Shown one piece after another: positions 1 to 7,507 of a stretch of 64,000 nucleotides of DNA. Below the pieces are notes generated by a model. That model saw only the letters and a list, made by a program, of their open reading frames with translations. It was not told the DNA's origin and did no database searches. How positions within the stretch are numbered: position 1 is the stretch's first letter; every line of letters starts with the position of its first letter. Origin of the DNA: Sva-07 sp031426215 (GTDB taxonomy: Bacteria > Actinomycetota > Acidimicrobiia > Acidimicrobiales > Ilumatobacteraceae); contig JANPKU010000048.1 in NCBI GenBank assembly GCA_031426215.1, positions 40,704 to 104,703 of the forward strand, written 5' to 3'. The translations under genes were made by a program, and so were the position numbers.

Positions 1-528
1 GGCGGCGATGTACTCGTCACGACCGGGCGGCGACGGAGCGAGCAGGGCATCGCGCGCTTCGGGCGTCGGTTTGCCGACCCGAGGGTCGCCGGTGCTGCTC
101 ATCACCGACGTGACACTGGCGATCCGATCCTGGTGCTCGATCGCCATGGTCTGCACGATCATGCCTCCCATCGAGTTGCCGACGATGTGGGCCCGATCGA
201 TGCCGAGGTGGTCGAGCAGTCCGATGCCGTCGGCGGCCATGTCCGACAGGGTGTACGGCACAGGCGGCACCGGCTCGCCCTTCAAGATCGCGGTCAGCAC
301 AGCGCCCGGAGAGACGAGCTGACCCTCGAGTTTGGTCGACAGCCCGACGTCGCGGTTGTCGAACTGGATGACGAACAGACCCTGATCGACGAGGAGGTCG
401 ACGTAGCCGCGCGGCCACGAGATCATCTGCGACGTGTAGCCGTTCACTGCGAGCAACGGAGGGTTCGACGGATCTCCAGCGGTGGCGTATTCGAGTTCGA
501 TCCCCGATGGGAGCGTGGCACGCGGCAT
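1..528 (-). CDS. Alpha/beta hydrolase, 3' end cut by window edge
   Basis: The frame stays open from an ATG at 528 to the window edge, giving 176 visible codons. The translation is a typical alpha/beta-hydrolase N-terminal half. It has a VNGYTSQ oxyanion-type segment near residues 28-34, an FDNRDVGLS strand near 56-64 and a nucleophile elbow GNSMGG at about 117-122 with Ser119 as the likely nucleophile. The acid and histidine of the triad lie beyond the window. It is divergent from galactokinase, with 64 bases between the two starts. The substrate cannot be inferred. Homologues are often annotated as generic hydrolases or esterases. Confidence 0.85.
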   Translation of the reverse strand, partial: MPRATLPSGIELEYATAGDPSNPPLLAVNGYTSQMISWPRGYVDLLVDQGLFVIQFDNRDVGLSTKLEGQLVSPGAVLTAILKGEPVPPVPYTLSDMAADGIGLLDHLGIDRAHIVGNSMGGMIVQTMAIEHQDRIASVTSVMSSTGDPRVGKPTPEARDALLAPSPPGRDEYIAA

Positions 529-592
529 GCGGCCGAGTGTTGCAGAGCGATTCGCCCCAACGACAAACGGAGCAGCTCGCTACCGTGGCGCC

Positions 593-1609
593 GTGACGAC
601 GAAGCAGCTGCAGGTACATGCTCCGGGACGGGTGAATCTGATCGGTGATCACACCGACTACACCGGTGGCCTGGTGTTCCCGATGGCGATCGATCGTGGC
701 ACCACGATCGCGTTCGAACCCGACGATGAGCGGATCACGCTGGTGTCGGACGCCGAGACCGATCCGATCGTCATCGACCTTCCGGTCAACGGAGATCCCC
801 GCACATTCACACCGCAGTGGGGTTCGTACGTCGCCGCCATGGCGAGCGAAGTCTGCGCCACCGCTGGCATCAGAGGGGCACTGCGTTCCGACATCCCTGC
901 CGGCGCAGGGTTGTCGTCGAGTGCTGCCTTGGAATGCGCGATCGGACTTGCGCTCGGATTCGACGGCACACCCACCGAACTTGCGCTCGCTGCCCAACGC
1001 GCCGAGCACGCTGCGACGGGCGTGCCGACGGGCATCATGGATCAACTCTGCATTGCGGCGGCGGCCGAGGGGCACGCGACCATGATCGACTGCCACACCC
1101 TCGAGATCACCCAGGTTCCGATCCCCACCGACGTCGACATCGTCGTCGAGTTCGTAGCGCACCGCACGCTCGTGGGGTCGGCCTACGCGGACCGAGTCGC
1201 AGAGTGCGCCCGTGCGGAAAGGGTCATCGGCCCCCTCCGCAACGCGACACTCGACGACATCGAGCGGGCCCGGCACCACCTCGACGACATCGCATGGCGG
1301 CGCGCTCGCCACGTCGTCACCGAGAACGAACGTGTTCGGGCGTTCGCGTCGGCACTCGGGGAGGGTGACTACGCCCGCGCGGGAAGGCTCATGAACGCCG
1401 GCCACGAAAGCCTCCGTGGCGATTTCGAGACCTCGACCGCGACGATGGACGACGCTGTGCACCGACTGGCGAGCACGGCCGGTGTCTTCGGCGCCAGGAT
1501 GACCGGCGGCGGGTTCGGTGGCTGCATCGTCGCCCTCTGCGAGCCCGGCTCGATCACGTCAGGCTGGCCCGTGCACGCCGCACGCGGCGCCCACCACGTG
1601 AACGAGTGA
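593..1609 (+). CDS. galK: Galactokinase
   Basis: This GHMP-family kinase phosphorylates galactose to galactose-1-phosphate in the cytoplasm (Leloir pathway). It shows the galactokinase signature GRVNLIGDHTDYTGG at residues 12-26, the ATP-binding motif PAGAGLSSSAAL near 102-113, a catalytic Asp in GIMDQ near 150 and the third GHMP motif GARMTGGGFGGC near the C-terminus. At 338 residues it is a little shorter than most galactokinases. The GTG at 593 was chosen because it places the protein start just before the conserved HAPGRVN segment; an in-frame upstream ATG at 482 would overlap the divergent hydrolase. A TACCGT -10-like hexamer (581-586) ends six bases before the start and there is no Shine-Dalgarno, so the mRNA may be leaderless. 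No other galactose genes are adjacent. Confidence 0.93.
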   Translation: MTTKQLQVHAPGRVNLIGDHTDYTGGLVFPMAIDRGTTIAFEPDDERITLVSDAETDPIVIDLPVNGDPRTFTPQWGSYVAAMASEVCATAGIRGALRSDIPAGAGLSSSAALECAIGLALGFDGTPTELALAAQRAEHAATGVPTGIMDQLCIAAAAEGHATMIDCHTLEITQVPIPTDVDIVVEFVAHRTLVGSAYADRVAECARAERVIGPLRNATLDDIERARHHLDDIAWRRARHVVTENERVRAFASALGEGDYARAGRLMNAGHESLRGDFETSTATMDDAVHRLASTAGVFGARMTGGGFGGCIVALCEPGSITSGWPVHAARGAHHVNE

Positions 1610-1629
1610 CGCCGAGCTGCCTCCCCTGC

Positions 1630-2325
1630 TCAGCGACGTTCGAGGAACTCCCCGAGGCGCGACACAGCTGCAGGGGTTCGAACACCCCACCAGAAGAGAT
1701 CCTGTCCATCGATTGCGTGGACCCCGGCAGACGGGAACGCCTGGGCGAGTTCGTCGAGGTGCGCCGGCGTGAAGTCGTAGGGCTCACTCGGTACCAGGAC
1801 GAGATCGGGCGAGCCGGCGGCGATGTCGTCGAGGTCGATCACCGGGTATGCGAGCGGCGAACCGCTGGTCACCAACTCGACACCGAGTCGCCGCAGGATC
1901 GAGCCGCCGTAGGTCGCTGCACTGATCGACATCCAGGGTCGCCGCCAGATCGGAACGAACGCTCGCGCACGGATCGGTGGATCGGTCGACGGAATCGGGC
2001 CGAGCGCGGGCGTCACGACACCCACCGCCTCGGCGAGTTCACGCACGACCTCGACTCCGTCGTCGACCGAGCGGACGTCGCTCACGAACACGCGCAATCC
2101 CGCGTCGACCAGGCCGTCATGGTCTTCGATCCGGTTCTCCTCGCGGTCGAGGACAACGACATCTGGAGCAAATCGGACGATGGCATGGATGTCCGGGTTC
2201 TTCGTGCCACCGACCGTCGGGAGGCCCGGCTGCTCGCAGAACCTCGTGCACGCAACGACATCAGCTCCGAGCGCGAGCAGTGTCTCGGTGCTCGACGGCA
2301 CGAGGCTGACGACGCGAGCGATCAC
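1630..2325 (-). CDS. BtuF-like helical-backbone metal/cobalamin-binding protein
   Basis: The 231-residue protein resembles periplasmic BtuF/FecB-type binding proteins. It opens with RVVSLVPSSTETLLALGA, the usual first strand-helix of this fold, and has PDVVVLD and PDLVLVPSEPYDF in the two lobes. There is no signal peptide or lipobox, so it may be cytoplasmic; stand-alone cytoplasmic members of this family exist and their roles are unclear. Its ATG overlaps the stop of the upstream PH-domain gene by four bases (ATGA), so it is translationally coupled as the last gene of the CNNM/PH operon. No ABC transporter partner lies beside it. Confidence 0.8.
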   Translation of the reverse strand: MIARVVSLVPSSTETLLALGADVVACTRFCEQPGLPTVGGTKNPDIHAIVRFAPDVVVLDREENRIEDHDGLVDAGLRVFVSDVRSVDDGVEVVRELAEAVGVVTPALGPIPSTDPPIRARAFVPIWRRPWMSISAATYGGSILRRLGVELVTSGSPLAYPVIDLDDIAAGSPDLVLVPSEPYDFTPAHLDELAQAFPSAGVHAIDGQDLFWWGVRTPAAVSRLGEFLERR

Positions 2326-2933
2326 GGCCCGAGAAGCCGACGCTTCTGGCGCTCGAACTCGTCGGAGGTGAGCGTGCCTCGCACGAACATCGACTCGAGC
2401 TTTTCGAGCTGATCCGCGACTCCGTGTGCACCGTCGCGACCGCGCTCCTCGCGCGCTTCCATCTCGGCATGTAGTACCCGTTGCACACGATCGGGCTGAC
2501 GGATGTGGGTGAAACGTTGTCGACCGTTCTCACCACCGGACTCGATGAGCAGGTCGCCCGCACCCACCATCCGCTCCAGGAGGCGCTGGTGGAAGTGCAC
2601 CGTGTTGACCCGATCGAGTGGGATCTCGATCCCGCGCTTGGTGAACAGTCCTGAGCGGAAGATGACCCGTCGATTGGTGATCACGAAATGGGTGGTCGTC
2701 CAGCGCCCGTACCGGCTGACCAGCCAGATGGCGCTGAGCAGGATCGCGGCGATGACCGCCCACTGAGCAGCAGCTCTCACCGTGTCATCGGGGTTGGTCG
2801 CGACCAACGTCACGATCCCCGCCACGATCGCGGCGACGAGCGCCAGCATCGGTCCGATGAGGAACCACCAGTGAGGGTGCAGGTCGACGCTGACCGTCTC
2901 GTTGTCGTTCAGCAATCGGCTCGGGTACACCAC
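2322..2933 (-). CDS. Membrane PH-domain protein with C-terminal SHOCT motif
   Basis: The 203-residue product has two hydrophobic segments (about residues 23-46 and 57-72), then a bacterial PH-like (YdbS/bPH2-type) domain beginning THFVITNRRVIFRSG at about 81-95. A short charged C-terminal helix (about 174-203) has the spacing of a SHOCT oligomerisation motif (LEKLESMFVRGTLTSDEF). It probably sits in the inner membrane with the PH domain inside the cell. The GTG at 2933 was chosen, five bases past the stop of the upstream CNNM gene; the GTG at 2930 is equally possible. The downstream BtuF-like gene overlaps by four bases. The function is unknown. Confidence 0.83.
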   Translation of the reverse strand: MVYPSRLLNDNETVSVDLHPHWWFLIGPMLALVAAIVAGIVTLVATNPDDTVRAAAQWAVIAAILLSAIWLVSRYGRWTTTHFVITNRRVIFRSGLFTKRGIEIPLDRVNTVHFHQRLLERMVGAGDLLIESGGENGRQRFTHIRQPDRVQRVLHAEMEAREERGRDGAHGVADQLEKLESMFVRGTLTSDEFERQKRRLLGP

Positions 2934-2937
2934 GCGA

Positions 2938-4302
2938 TCAGTCCGCGGGAGCGCTCTCGCCGGCGTTGTGCGCGACGGCACCCAAACGGACGTGCAGCGT
3001 CTCGATCGCGTACCCGTCCATCGCCACCACCTGGAACTCACCCAGATCGGTGTGCACACATTCGCCCTGAGCAGGGATCTCGTCGAGCACATCGATCACG
3101 TACCCGGCCACCGTGTGCCAGTCGCCCTCGGGCAACGCCACGCCGGTGCATTCCTCGAACAGCTCGACGCGCATCGTGCCAGGGATCCGCCAACCGCCGT
3201 CGTCGAGTTGCTCGGCATCGCCGAGTCGGTGATCGGACTCGTCGTCGAAATCACCGATCAACTCCTCGATCACGTCCTCGAGCGTGACGAGCCCGAGCAC
3301 CATGCCGTGCTCGTCGACGACGAGCGAGATGTGCTGACGTCGTGTTCGCATCTCCAGCAACAGATCCTCGAGGCCATGGTGTTCTGGTGTCACCATGATC
3401 GGGCGGGTCAACGAGCCGGCCTGAGTGGACGTCCACGTGCCGTTGACGAGGCGCAGCACGTCTTTGGCATGTACGAACCCACGTACGTGATCGAGATCTC
3501 CTTCGTGCACGACCACACGGGTTCGACCCGTTCGGTGCGCCTCGGCGGCAACAACGTCGGCGGTCACCCCTGCCGCGACGGCGACGATGTCGCGTCGCCC
3601 GGTCATGGCGTCGGCGGCGGTGAGACCCGACAACTCCAGCGAACGCGCGAGCAGCTTGTGCTCCTCGGCGGCGATGCCGCCGTGACCTGCCGACTCCTCG
3701 ATCAACAGCAGCAGATCGCTCGGCGAGTGCGCCATTGCTCGTTCGTCCTGCGGTTCGACGCCGATGGCCCTGATCGTGATGTTGGCGAGGCCGTTCAACA
3801 TGCGGATCAGCGGACGAAACAGGCTGACGAAGAACCGGAAGGGTCGGGCGAGCAGCAGCGCCGACTTCTCCGGGTGTGCGATCGCCCATGACTTCGGTGC
3901 CATCTCGGCCAACACCATGTGCAGGAACACCACGATCGACAGCGCGATCGAGAACGCGATGACATGACGGGTGGTGTCCGACAGGTCGAATGCCTCGCCG
4001 AGCACACCTTCGATGATCCCGGCGACGGCCGGTTCGGCAACAGCGCCGAGACCGAGCGAACACATCGTGATGCCGAGTTGGGCGCCGGCGAGCATCAGGG
4101 TCAACTCGCGCAGGCCGGCCAGTGCGTGGCGGGCCCGCCGGTCGCCGTCGGCAGCGAGTTGCTCGATACGTGATCGACGAGACGCCAGCAGTGCGAACTC
4201 GGCGGCGACGAAGAACCCGTTGAGCACCAGCAGCACGAACGCCACACCGAGGCCGGTCCAGTTCATCTGGATTCCCGTCGTCGCGGCCTCAGCGGCGAAC
4301 AT
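2938..4302 (-). CDS. CNNM/CorC-type transporter-associated protein (hemolysin C family), copy 1
   Basis: The 454-residue protein has the CNNM/HlyC-CorC layout. An N-terminal DUF21 transmembrane domain (about residues 15-190) includes the family segments GFFVAAEFALLASRRSR and LAEMAPKSWAIAHPE. A CBS pair follows (about 205-335, with FVHAKDVLRL and VVDEHGMVLGLVTLEDVIEE), then a C-terminal CorC_HlyC domain (about 360-435, with TVAGYVIDVLDEIP). Relatives are implicated in Mg2+/Co2+ homeostasis or export. Its ATG shares one base with the stop of the upstream paralogue (TGATG). The two paralogues, the PH-domain gene and the BtuF-like gene form one operon. Confidence 0.92.
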   Translation of the reverse strand: MFAAEAATTGIQMNWTGLGVAFVLLVLNGFFVAAEFALLASRRSRIEQLAADGDRRARHALAGLRELTLMLAGAQLGITMCSLGLGAVAEPAVAGIIEGVLGEAFDLSDTTRHVIAFSIALSIVVFLHMVLAEMAPKSWAIAHPEKSALLLARPFRFFVSLFRPLIRMLNGLANITIRAIGVEPQDERAMAHSPSDLLLLIEESAGHGGIAAEEHKLLARSLELSGLTAADAMTGRRDIVAVAAGVTADVVAAEAHRTGRTRVVVHEGDLDHVRGFVHAKDVLRLVNGTWTSTQAGSLTRPIMVTPEHHGLEDLLLEMRTRRQHISLVVDEHGMVLGLVTLEDVIEELIGDFDDESDHRLGDAEQLDDGGWRIPGTMRVELFEECTGVALPEGDWHTVAGYVIDVLDEIPAQGECVHTDLGEFQVVAMDGYAIETLHVRLGAVAHNAGESAPAD

Positions 4303-5660
4303 CAGCGATCACCCTTGCGTCGTGTCTCGTCCACGTCGTCGTCCTCGTCGTGGCCGAGTCGGGCGAGTGCCTCTGGATCGACTCGGAGCTCGACACGCTC
4401 GATCGCGAAGCCATCGACATCGAGGACCTCGATGCGAATGCCGTCGACCGTGAAGAAGTCGCCCGCCTCGGGAATCCGCTCGAGGCGGTCGAGCACCAGG
4501 CCGGCGACGGTGTCGTACTCGCCGTCGGGGAGGTCGAGGCCGGTGATTCGTTCGATCTCGTCGGGGCGCGACGATGCCGCTACCGACCACACGCCGGGTT
4601 CGGTCTCGACATGATCGCCAGGTGCGCTCGGGTCGTACTCGTCCTCGATGTCGCCCACGAGTTCCTCGACGATGTCCTCGAGGGTCACGACGCCTGCAGG
4701 CCCGCCGTACTCGTCGATCACGATCGCCATCTCGGTGGCGCGCAAGCGCAACTCGGCCAACACGACGTTCAAACCTGCGGCCTCGGGGACAGCGAGGATC
4801 TCGTGCGAGAACTGAGACACCAACGTGGTGTCGTAGTCGGCCCGACCCACGCCGAGCAGGTCCTTTGCGTGGACGACACCCTGCACCTGCCCGTCGACGT
4901 CGACCACTGGGAATCGCGAATGCGTCGACGACATGAGATCTCGCAGGTCCGCTGCGGTGGCGTCCGCGTCGATCGTGACGACACGGTTCCAGGGCACCAT
5001 GGCATCCGACGCCTCGAGTTCTCCGAAGCTGATCGCCCGCTCCAACAATGCGGCCTGGCTCTCGGTGAGGTGGCCGCTCTCGGCCGAGGAGTCGACGATC
5101 AGGTCGAGTTCCTCGGTCGACACTGCGCCGCGGAGTTCCTCGACCGGTTCGACGCCGACCAGACGTAGGAGGCGATTCGCCGCGCCATCGAAGAGCCGGA
5201 TGAGAGGACCAGCGACACGCAGGAAGAGCCACATCGACGATGCCAGCGAACGCGCCACCGGCTCCGGCCGCGCGATCGCCAGGTTCTTCGGTGCGAGCTC
5301 ACCGAAGACCATTTGCGCGATGGTCGCGAGGATCAAGGCGAGTGCCAGCGCCACTCCGAACGTCGCCGACTCCGGAATGCCGACGGCGACGAGCACGGGT
5401 TCGATCAACGAGGCAATCGCCGGTTCGGCGATGAACCCCACCAGCAGGGTCGTGACGGTGATGCCGAGCTGAGCGCCCGACAGCATGAAGCTGAGTCGCT
5501 TGTGGACCTGGACCGCCCGTTTCGAGCGCCGGTCGCCTTCGTCGGCCTGTTCCGACAATCGACTGCGCCGAGCGGCGACGAAGGCGAACTCGACGGCGAC
5601 GAAGTACCCGTTTGCCGCGATCAGCGCAACGACACCGAACAACCCGAGAGCAGTCAGCAC
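4302..5660 (-). CDS. CNNM/CorC-type transporter-associated protein, copy 2
   Basis: This is a second paralogue with the same order: DUF21 membrane domain (NGYFVAVEFAFVAARRSR, FGELAPKNLAIARPE), CBS pair (VVHAKDLLGV, VIDEYGGPAGVVTLEDIVEE) and CorC_HlyC domain (DTVAGLVLDRLERIPE). It ends in a very acidic tail, HDEDDDVDE. The GTG at 5660 gives 452 residues and starts right before the first membrane helix. An in-frame ATG at 5795 would overlap the divergent glutathione peroxidase and add a non-family leader. A TAACAT -10-like hexamer lies at 5702-5707 on the minus strand, so this gene probably heads the four-gene operon. Confidence 0.9.
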   Translation of the reverse strand: MLTALGLFGVVALIAANGYFVAVEFAFVAARRSRLSEQADEGDRRSKRAVQVHKRLSFMLSGAQLGITVTTLLVGFIAEPAIASLIEPVLVAVGIPESATFGVALALALILATIAQMVFGELAPKNLAIARPEPVARSLASSMWLFLRVAGPLIRLFDGAANRLLRLVGVEPVEELRGAVSTEELDLIVDSSAESGHLTESQAALLERAISFGELEASDAMVPWNRVVTIDADATAADLRDLMSSTHSRFPVVDVDGQVQGVVHAKDLLGVGRADYDTTLVSQFSHEILAVPEAAGLNVVLAELRLRATEMAIVIDEYGGPAGVVTLEDIVEELVGDIEDEYDPSAPGDHVETEPGVWSVAASSRPDEIERITGLDLPDGEYDTVAGLVLDRLERIPEAGDFFTVDGIRIEVLDVDGFAIERVELRVDPEALARLGHDEDDDVDETRRKGDR

Positions 5661-5757
5661 GGCGTCAACTTCGTTTTCGGTCGGCGGACATGGGTGGACG
5701 AATGTTATCCGTCCGCTCCCATCCTGCGGTGGAGCATCGGAGGCTAAGGTGCGTCTG

Positions 5758-6231
5758 ATGTCCACCTTCCACGAGTTCGAGATGACCTCGATCACCGGCG
5801 ACGACGTGTCGTTCGACCGGTTCGAGGGTCAGTTCTGCCTGATCGTCAACGTCGCGAGCAATTGAGGCCTCACGCCTCAGTACGCAGGTCTGCGTGCGCT
5901 TCATGAAGAGAATGACGATGTCACCGTGCTGGGATTCCCGTGCAACCAATTCGCCAATCAGGAACCGGGTTCCGATGACGACATCTTCGAGTTCGTCACC
6001 TCCAAGTTCGACGTGACGTTCCCGATGTTCCACAAGATCGAGGTCAACGGTGACGGGGCGGCACCGCTCTACCGGTGGCTGAAGTCCGAACAGCCCGGTA
6101 GCGGCGACAGCGCCGAGATCGCCTGGAACTTCGAGAAATTCCTCGTCGACACACAGGGCAACGTGGTCGAGCGGTTCGCTCCCACCGTGACGCCTGAACA
6201 GGTTGCCGAAGCCATCGAGAAACACCGCTGA
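5758..6231 (+). CDS. Selenocysteine-containing glutathione peroxidase (in-frame TGA at Sec36)
   Basis: Reading through one TGA (5863-5865) gives a complete 157-residue glutathione-peroxidase-family protein. The TGA falls exactly at the catalytic Cys/Sec position, in the context NVASN-U-GLTPQY. The rest of the active site is present: LGFPCNQF (59-65), Gln68 in NQEPG, and Trp123-Asn124 in AWNFEKFLVD, so the Sec-Gln-Trp-Asn tetrad is intact. The resolving Cys found in many thioredoxin-type members (FCxxxYxVTFPMF) is replaced by Val (FVTSKFDVTFPMF), so reduction probably needs an external thiol. A SECIS-like hairpin follows the TGA. The start is ATG 5758; TAAGGT at 5745-5750 ends seven bases upstream and no Shine-Dalgarno is seen. 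Ordinary gene callers would truncate this gene or split it at 5865. Alternatives are a nonsense mutation or a sequencing error. Confidence 0.92.
5880..5897 (+). promoter_or_regulatory. Bacterial SECIS-like hairpin downstream of the Sec TGA
   Basis: A 7-bp stem (5880-5886 with 5891-5897, one G-U pair) closes a GGTC tetraloop at 5887-5890. The loop begins 21 bases after the TGA. The apical ten bases, GCAGGTCTGC, match as I recall them the SelB-binding apex of the E. coli fdhF SECIS, and the distance is in the usual bacterial range. It lies within coding sequence, as bacterial SECIS elements do. SelB binding is inferred and untested. Confidence 0.8.
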
Positions 6232-6279
6232 CTCGGCGTCGAGCGGTATCCCTCCGAGCAAATCACTGCGCGCCAGGTC

Positions 6280-6855
6280 GTGAACACCGACACCTGGATC
6301 TTCGGATACGGCTCGCTCGTGTCGCCGGCGTCGATGGCGACCACCATCGGCCGCGACGTCGCAGCCGGCGACGTCGCAGTCGCTGAGCTCCGCGGCTACG
6401 GCCGGCGATGGAACTACGGCTCGCTCCACATGCGCGGCGACTGGCACCACGATGGCGTGTCCGTCACGCAGGGAACGGTCGTGGCGCTCGGACTCGTTGT
6501 TGCCGACAGCGAGACCTGCAACGGTGTGATCGTGCGGGTCACCGCCGATGAAGTCGCGCAGCTCGATTGGCGCGAGCGCGATTACGACCGCACCGACGTG
6601 ACCGAGCGGATCCGGGTCGACGACGGCACTCACGCAGGCCAAGCCGGCCGGGTGATGACCTACGTCCCTCGAGCGAGCGCCATCGAACGATACGAGGAGG
6701 CTCGAGATCGGCGACAGGCCGGTATTCGTCGGTCGTATCGGGACCTGGTCATCGCCGCGTTCGGCGGTCTGGGCCCTGATCACCTCGCTCGGTACGAGAC
6801 GACACCAGCACCCGACGTACCCGTCGTCGACATGACGCTCTCGACGCTCACCTGA
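6280..6855 (+). CDS. Gamma-glutamylcyclotransferase-like protein
   Basis: The 191-residue protein begins with the family's substrate-binding loop FGYGSLV (about residues 8-14) and continues with the compact GGCT barrel (GYGRRWNYGS, GVIVRVTADEVAQLDWRERDYDR). The Glu in LDWRERDY aligns with the usual catalytic acid region. Family members release 5-oxoproline from gamma-glutamyl peptides or amines. A GTG at 6280 is the start, 48 bases after the glutathione peroxidase and on the same strand, so the two may be co-transcribed. The pairing suggests a shared thiol or gamma-glutamyl substrate, but the substrate is unknown. Confidence 0.82.
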   Translation: MNTDTWIFGYGSLVSPASMATTIGRDVAAGDVAVAELRGYGRRWNYGSLHMRGDWHHDGVSVTQGTVVALGLVVADSETCNGVIVRVTADEVAQLDWRERDYDRTDVTERIRVDDGTHAGQAGRVMTYVPRASAIERYEEARDRRQAGIRRSYRDLVIAAFGGLGPDHLARYETTPAPDVPVVDMTLSTLT

Positions 6856-6892
6856 CCGGCACTTGCCGCGTCCGGGTTGAGACAGACTGCGA

Positions 6893-7507
6893 TCACACGG
6901 CGGGATCGGTGTACGCAGGGAGTACCAACAGCTGCTCCCACAGTCGGTCGACCTGGGTGATCAACGAGTCGCGGTCACCAGCGTTGTCGATCACGTGGGT
7001 CGCTGATGCGAGGCGTTCTTCACGACCCAACTGGCTGTCGATCCTTGCGCGAGCGTCGACTTCATCCATGCCTCGCTGTCCGACGAGGCGCTGCACTGCG
7101 ACGTCCACGGGGATGTCGACAACGATCGTGGCAGCCAAACCGGGGCGCGGGTTCTCGCCCAGCAAGGGGAAGTCCAACACGACGACTCGATCCGACGGTC
7201 GCTGCTCGTCGATCTGTCGTTGGATCTCGGACTGCATCGCCGGGTGCACGATGCCGTTGAGATCCGCGAGCGCTGCCTTGTCGTTGAAGACGATCTCGGC
7301 GACCACGGCACGATCGAGCACGCCGTCGTCGCCGATGATGTGGCGGCCGAAACGCTCGGCCATGAGATCGAGCACTGGGCTCCCCGGCGCCTGCAGATCG
7401 CGAGCGATCCGATCCGCATCGACGATCGCTGCGCCTCGCTCGGCGAGCATCGCCGACACGGTGGACTTGCCCGCGCCGATTCCTCCAGTCAGACCGACCA
7501 GGATCAC
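6893..7507 (-). CDS. coaE: Dephospho-CoA kinase
   Basis: CoaE phosphorylates dephospho-CoA, the last step of coenzyme A synthesis. The 204-residue protein starts with the P-loop GLTGGIGAGKST (about residues 5-16), followed by the substrate region DADRIARDLQAPGSP and the lid/CoA region VVVLDFPLLGE. The GTG at 7507 overlaps the rpsA stop by four bases (GTGA), so the gene is coupled to rpsA. The rpsA-coaE order is also found in mycobacteria. The length is usual for the family. Confidence 0.94.
   Translation of the reverse strand: MILVGLTGGIGAGKSTVSAMLAERGAAIVDADRIARDLQAPGSPVLDLMAERFGRHIIGDDGVLDRAVVAEIVFNDKAALADLNGIVHPAMQSEIQRQIDEQRPSDRVVVLDFPLLGENPRPGLAATIVVDIPVDVAVQRLVGQRGMDEVDARARIDSQLGREERLASATHVIDNAGDRDSLITQVDRLWEQLLVLPAYTDPAV

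Noticed and set aside
17..1462. 481-codon minus-strand open frame opposite galK
   Set aside because: It is antisense to galactokinase and in a different frame from the partial hydrolase that covers 1-528.
5863..5865. Glutathione peroxidase as a pseudogene with a nonsense codon
   Set aside because: The stop is TGA, not TAA or TAG, falls exactly at the catalytic Sec/Cys codon, is followed by fully conserved family sequence and has a SECIS-like hairpin; a random nonsense mutation would rarely do all of this.
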